A stretch of DNA of 33,043 bases, taken from NCBI GenBank assembly GCA_900757195.1, contig CAAEMZ010000038.1:1-33043 (forward strand), read 5' to 3'. This document shows, piece by piece, positions 32,286-33,043 of the stretch. How positions within the stretch are numbered: the stretch's first letter is position 1; each line of letters starts with the position of its first letter. The DNA is from Lachnospiraceae bacterium. GTDB taxonomy: Bacteria > Bacillota > Clostridia > Lachnospirales > Lachnospiraceae. Both the position numbers and the translations under genes were made by a program. Below the pieces are notes generated by a model that was given only the letters and a program-made list of their open reading frames with translations, was not told the origin of the DNA and made no database searches.

Positions 32286-33043
32286 ATGAGATATATACGT
32301 ACTATAACAATCGGGTTGTTTGCAGTATCATTGGCGATATGGCTGATATCAACGGTTGTGTTTAATCGAAACATGGATAAAACAAGTCCGGTAATTACTG
32401 CAGAGTCGGATCAGATTCAGGTTTCTGTGGCTGACGGCGATGCGGCGCTTGTCGAAGGCCTTCAGGCGTCTGATAATAAAGACGGGAATCTTACAGATCA
32501 GATTATTATCGGAAAACGGTCAAAATTTGTTCATAAGGGAATCAGCGAAGTGACTTTTCTCGTATTTGATTCCAGTAATAATGTGGGTTCCTATACACGT
32601 ACGGTAGAATATAAAGATTATAGATCACCGGAATTTGCTCTGAGTACGCCCCTTGTTTATGGTGTCGGAGATGCAGTGACGGTACTTGATCGTCTGACAG
32701 TCACAGATGTTATTGAGGGTGATATCAGTGATAAGATAAAGATTGTTTCCAGTGATGTGAATAAGTCGGAACCGGGAACATATACCATTGGTGTGGAAGC
32801 CTGCAACAGTTTTGGAGATATAATATCTGCTAAACTTCCTATTAATATTGTAAGTGATAATAAAAATGTTCCTGTGATAAATCTGGATACCTGTCTTGTA
32901 ACTCTAAATAAAGGGGAGACCTTTAATCCGGTAGTGTATTTGAAGGATGTGACATTGACGGACGGCAGCACCATCGGCATCGCACAGACAGAGCAGTTCA
33001 TCATCCGCAACCACTTTGAAACGGAAAGCGGCATCGGCATACA
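32286..33043 (+). CDS. Membrane-anchored protein with Ig-like (DUF5011-like) repeats, cut by window end
   Basis: An open frame runs from ATG 32286, with GGGAGA upstream, to the window end: at least 252 residues with no stop. Residues about 4-26 form a membrane anchor (ITIGLFAVSLAIWLISTVVF). Two or more extracellular Ig-like modules follow, with the patterns DNKDGNLTDQIIIG, GISEVTFLVFDSSNN, VTDVIEGDISDKIKIVSSDVNKSEPGTYTIGV and LNKGETFNPVVYLKDV, typical of bacterial cell-wall repeats of the HYR/DUF5011 kind. It is the second gene of the polysaccharide locus and probably a surface or assembly protein. The last ~28 codons (from about 32957) differ sharply in base and codon use and may belong to another element. 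Confidence 0.7.
   Translation, partial: MRYIRTITIGLFAVSLAIWLISTVVFNRNMDKTSPVITAESDQIQVSVADGDAALVEGLQASDNKDGNLTDQIIIGKRSKFVHKGISEVTFLVFDSSNNVGSYTRTVEYKDYRSPEFALSTPLVYGVGDAVTVLDRLTVTDVIEGDISDKIKIVSSDVNKSEPGTYTIGVEACNSFGDIISAKLPINIVSDNKNVPVINLDTCLVTLNKGETFNPVVYLKDVTLTDGSTIGIAQTEQFIIRNHFETESGIGI

Noticed and set aside
32657..33040. Minus-strand open frame of 127 codons at the window end
   Set aside because: It is antisense to the Ig-repeat gene, with low-complexity Ser/Thr/Val content and no ribosome site.

Overview
The window looks like the chromosome of a Gram-positive, low-to-mid GC Clostridia bacterium, most probably a gut-type Lachnospiraceae member. Reasons: strong AGGAGG-type ribosome sites throughout, two T-box leaders, a DAHP synthase with an N-terminal ferredoxin-like domain fused in an operon to an ACT-domain prephenate dehydrogenase, a clostridial-type EF-G paralogue, InlB-type surface repeats and an RbsABC-type sugar operon. 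The genus cannot be told by eye. The window begins inside a group II intron and ends in sequence of different composition, so it may be a complete contig broken at repeats.

Layout. (1) 1-96: the 3' end of a group II intron (domains V and VI with branch-point A), ending 3 bp from a SorC/LsrR-type regulator gene. (2) 100-13148: the regulator (minus) diverges from an 11-gene plus-strand operon: Gfo/Idh/MocA dehydrogenase, DhaL, DhaK, a VOC protein, sugar-binding lipoprotein, twin-cassette ATPase, two permeases, LsrF-like aldolase/thiolase, PfkB kinase and FGGY (L-xylulokinase-like) kinase, closed by a strong terminator. This set has the skeleton of the Lsr (AI-2) system, but the AI-2 pocket residues are largely replaced, LsrG is absent, and a dehydrogenase, DhaKL, a VOC protein and a second sugar kinase are added. 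It is probably an undescribed sugar or polyol pathway that ends in triose phosphate, and it is the most interesting part of the window. (3) 13203-14168: flavin-reductase-like gene divergent from an HxlR-family regulator. (4) 14195-18051 (minus): aroF-tyrA-aroA operon under a T-box whose specifier reads UAC (Tyr). (5) 18079-21126: isochorismatase-family hydrolase and an EF-G paralogue with altered GTPase motifs. (6) 21166-23933: leuS with a T-box whose specifier reads CUC (Leu). (7) 24022-26615: small VOC protein, unknown 86-aa protein, GNAT acetyltransferase and Mef-like MFS exporter. (8) 26767-30721: Rrf2/IscR-type regulator, HAD phosphatase and an 880-aa surface protein with duplicated InlB-type repeats. 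(9) 30742-end: start of an exopolysaccharide or capsule locus (initiating sugar-phosphate transferase, then a membrane-anchored repeat protein cut by the window end).

How the parts work together. In region 2 the transporter brings in a sugar-like solute, the kinases and the dehydrogenase activate and oxidise it, the LsrF-like enzyme cleaves the product, and DhaKL phosphorylates a dihydroxyacetone-like ketone. The regulator probably senses a phosphorylated intermediate. Regions 4 and 6 link amino-acid supply and tRNA charging to transcription through T-boxes. All assignments come from reading the sequence and remembered family motifs; no database search was run.
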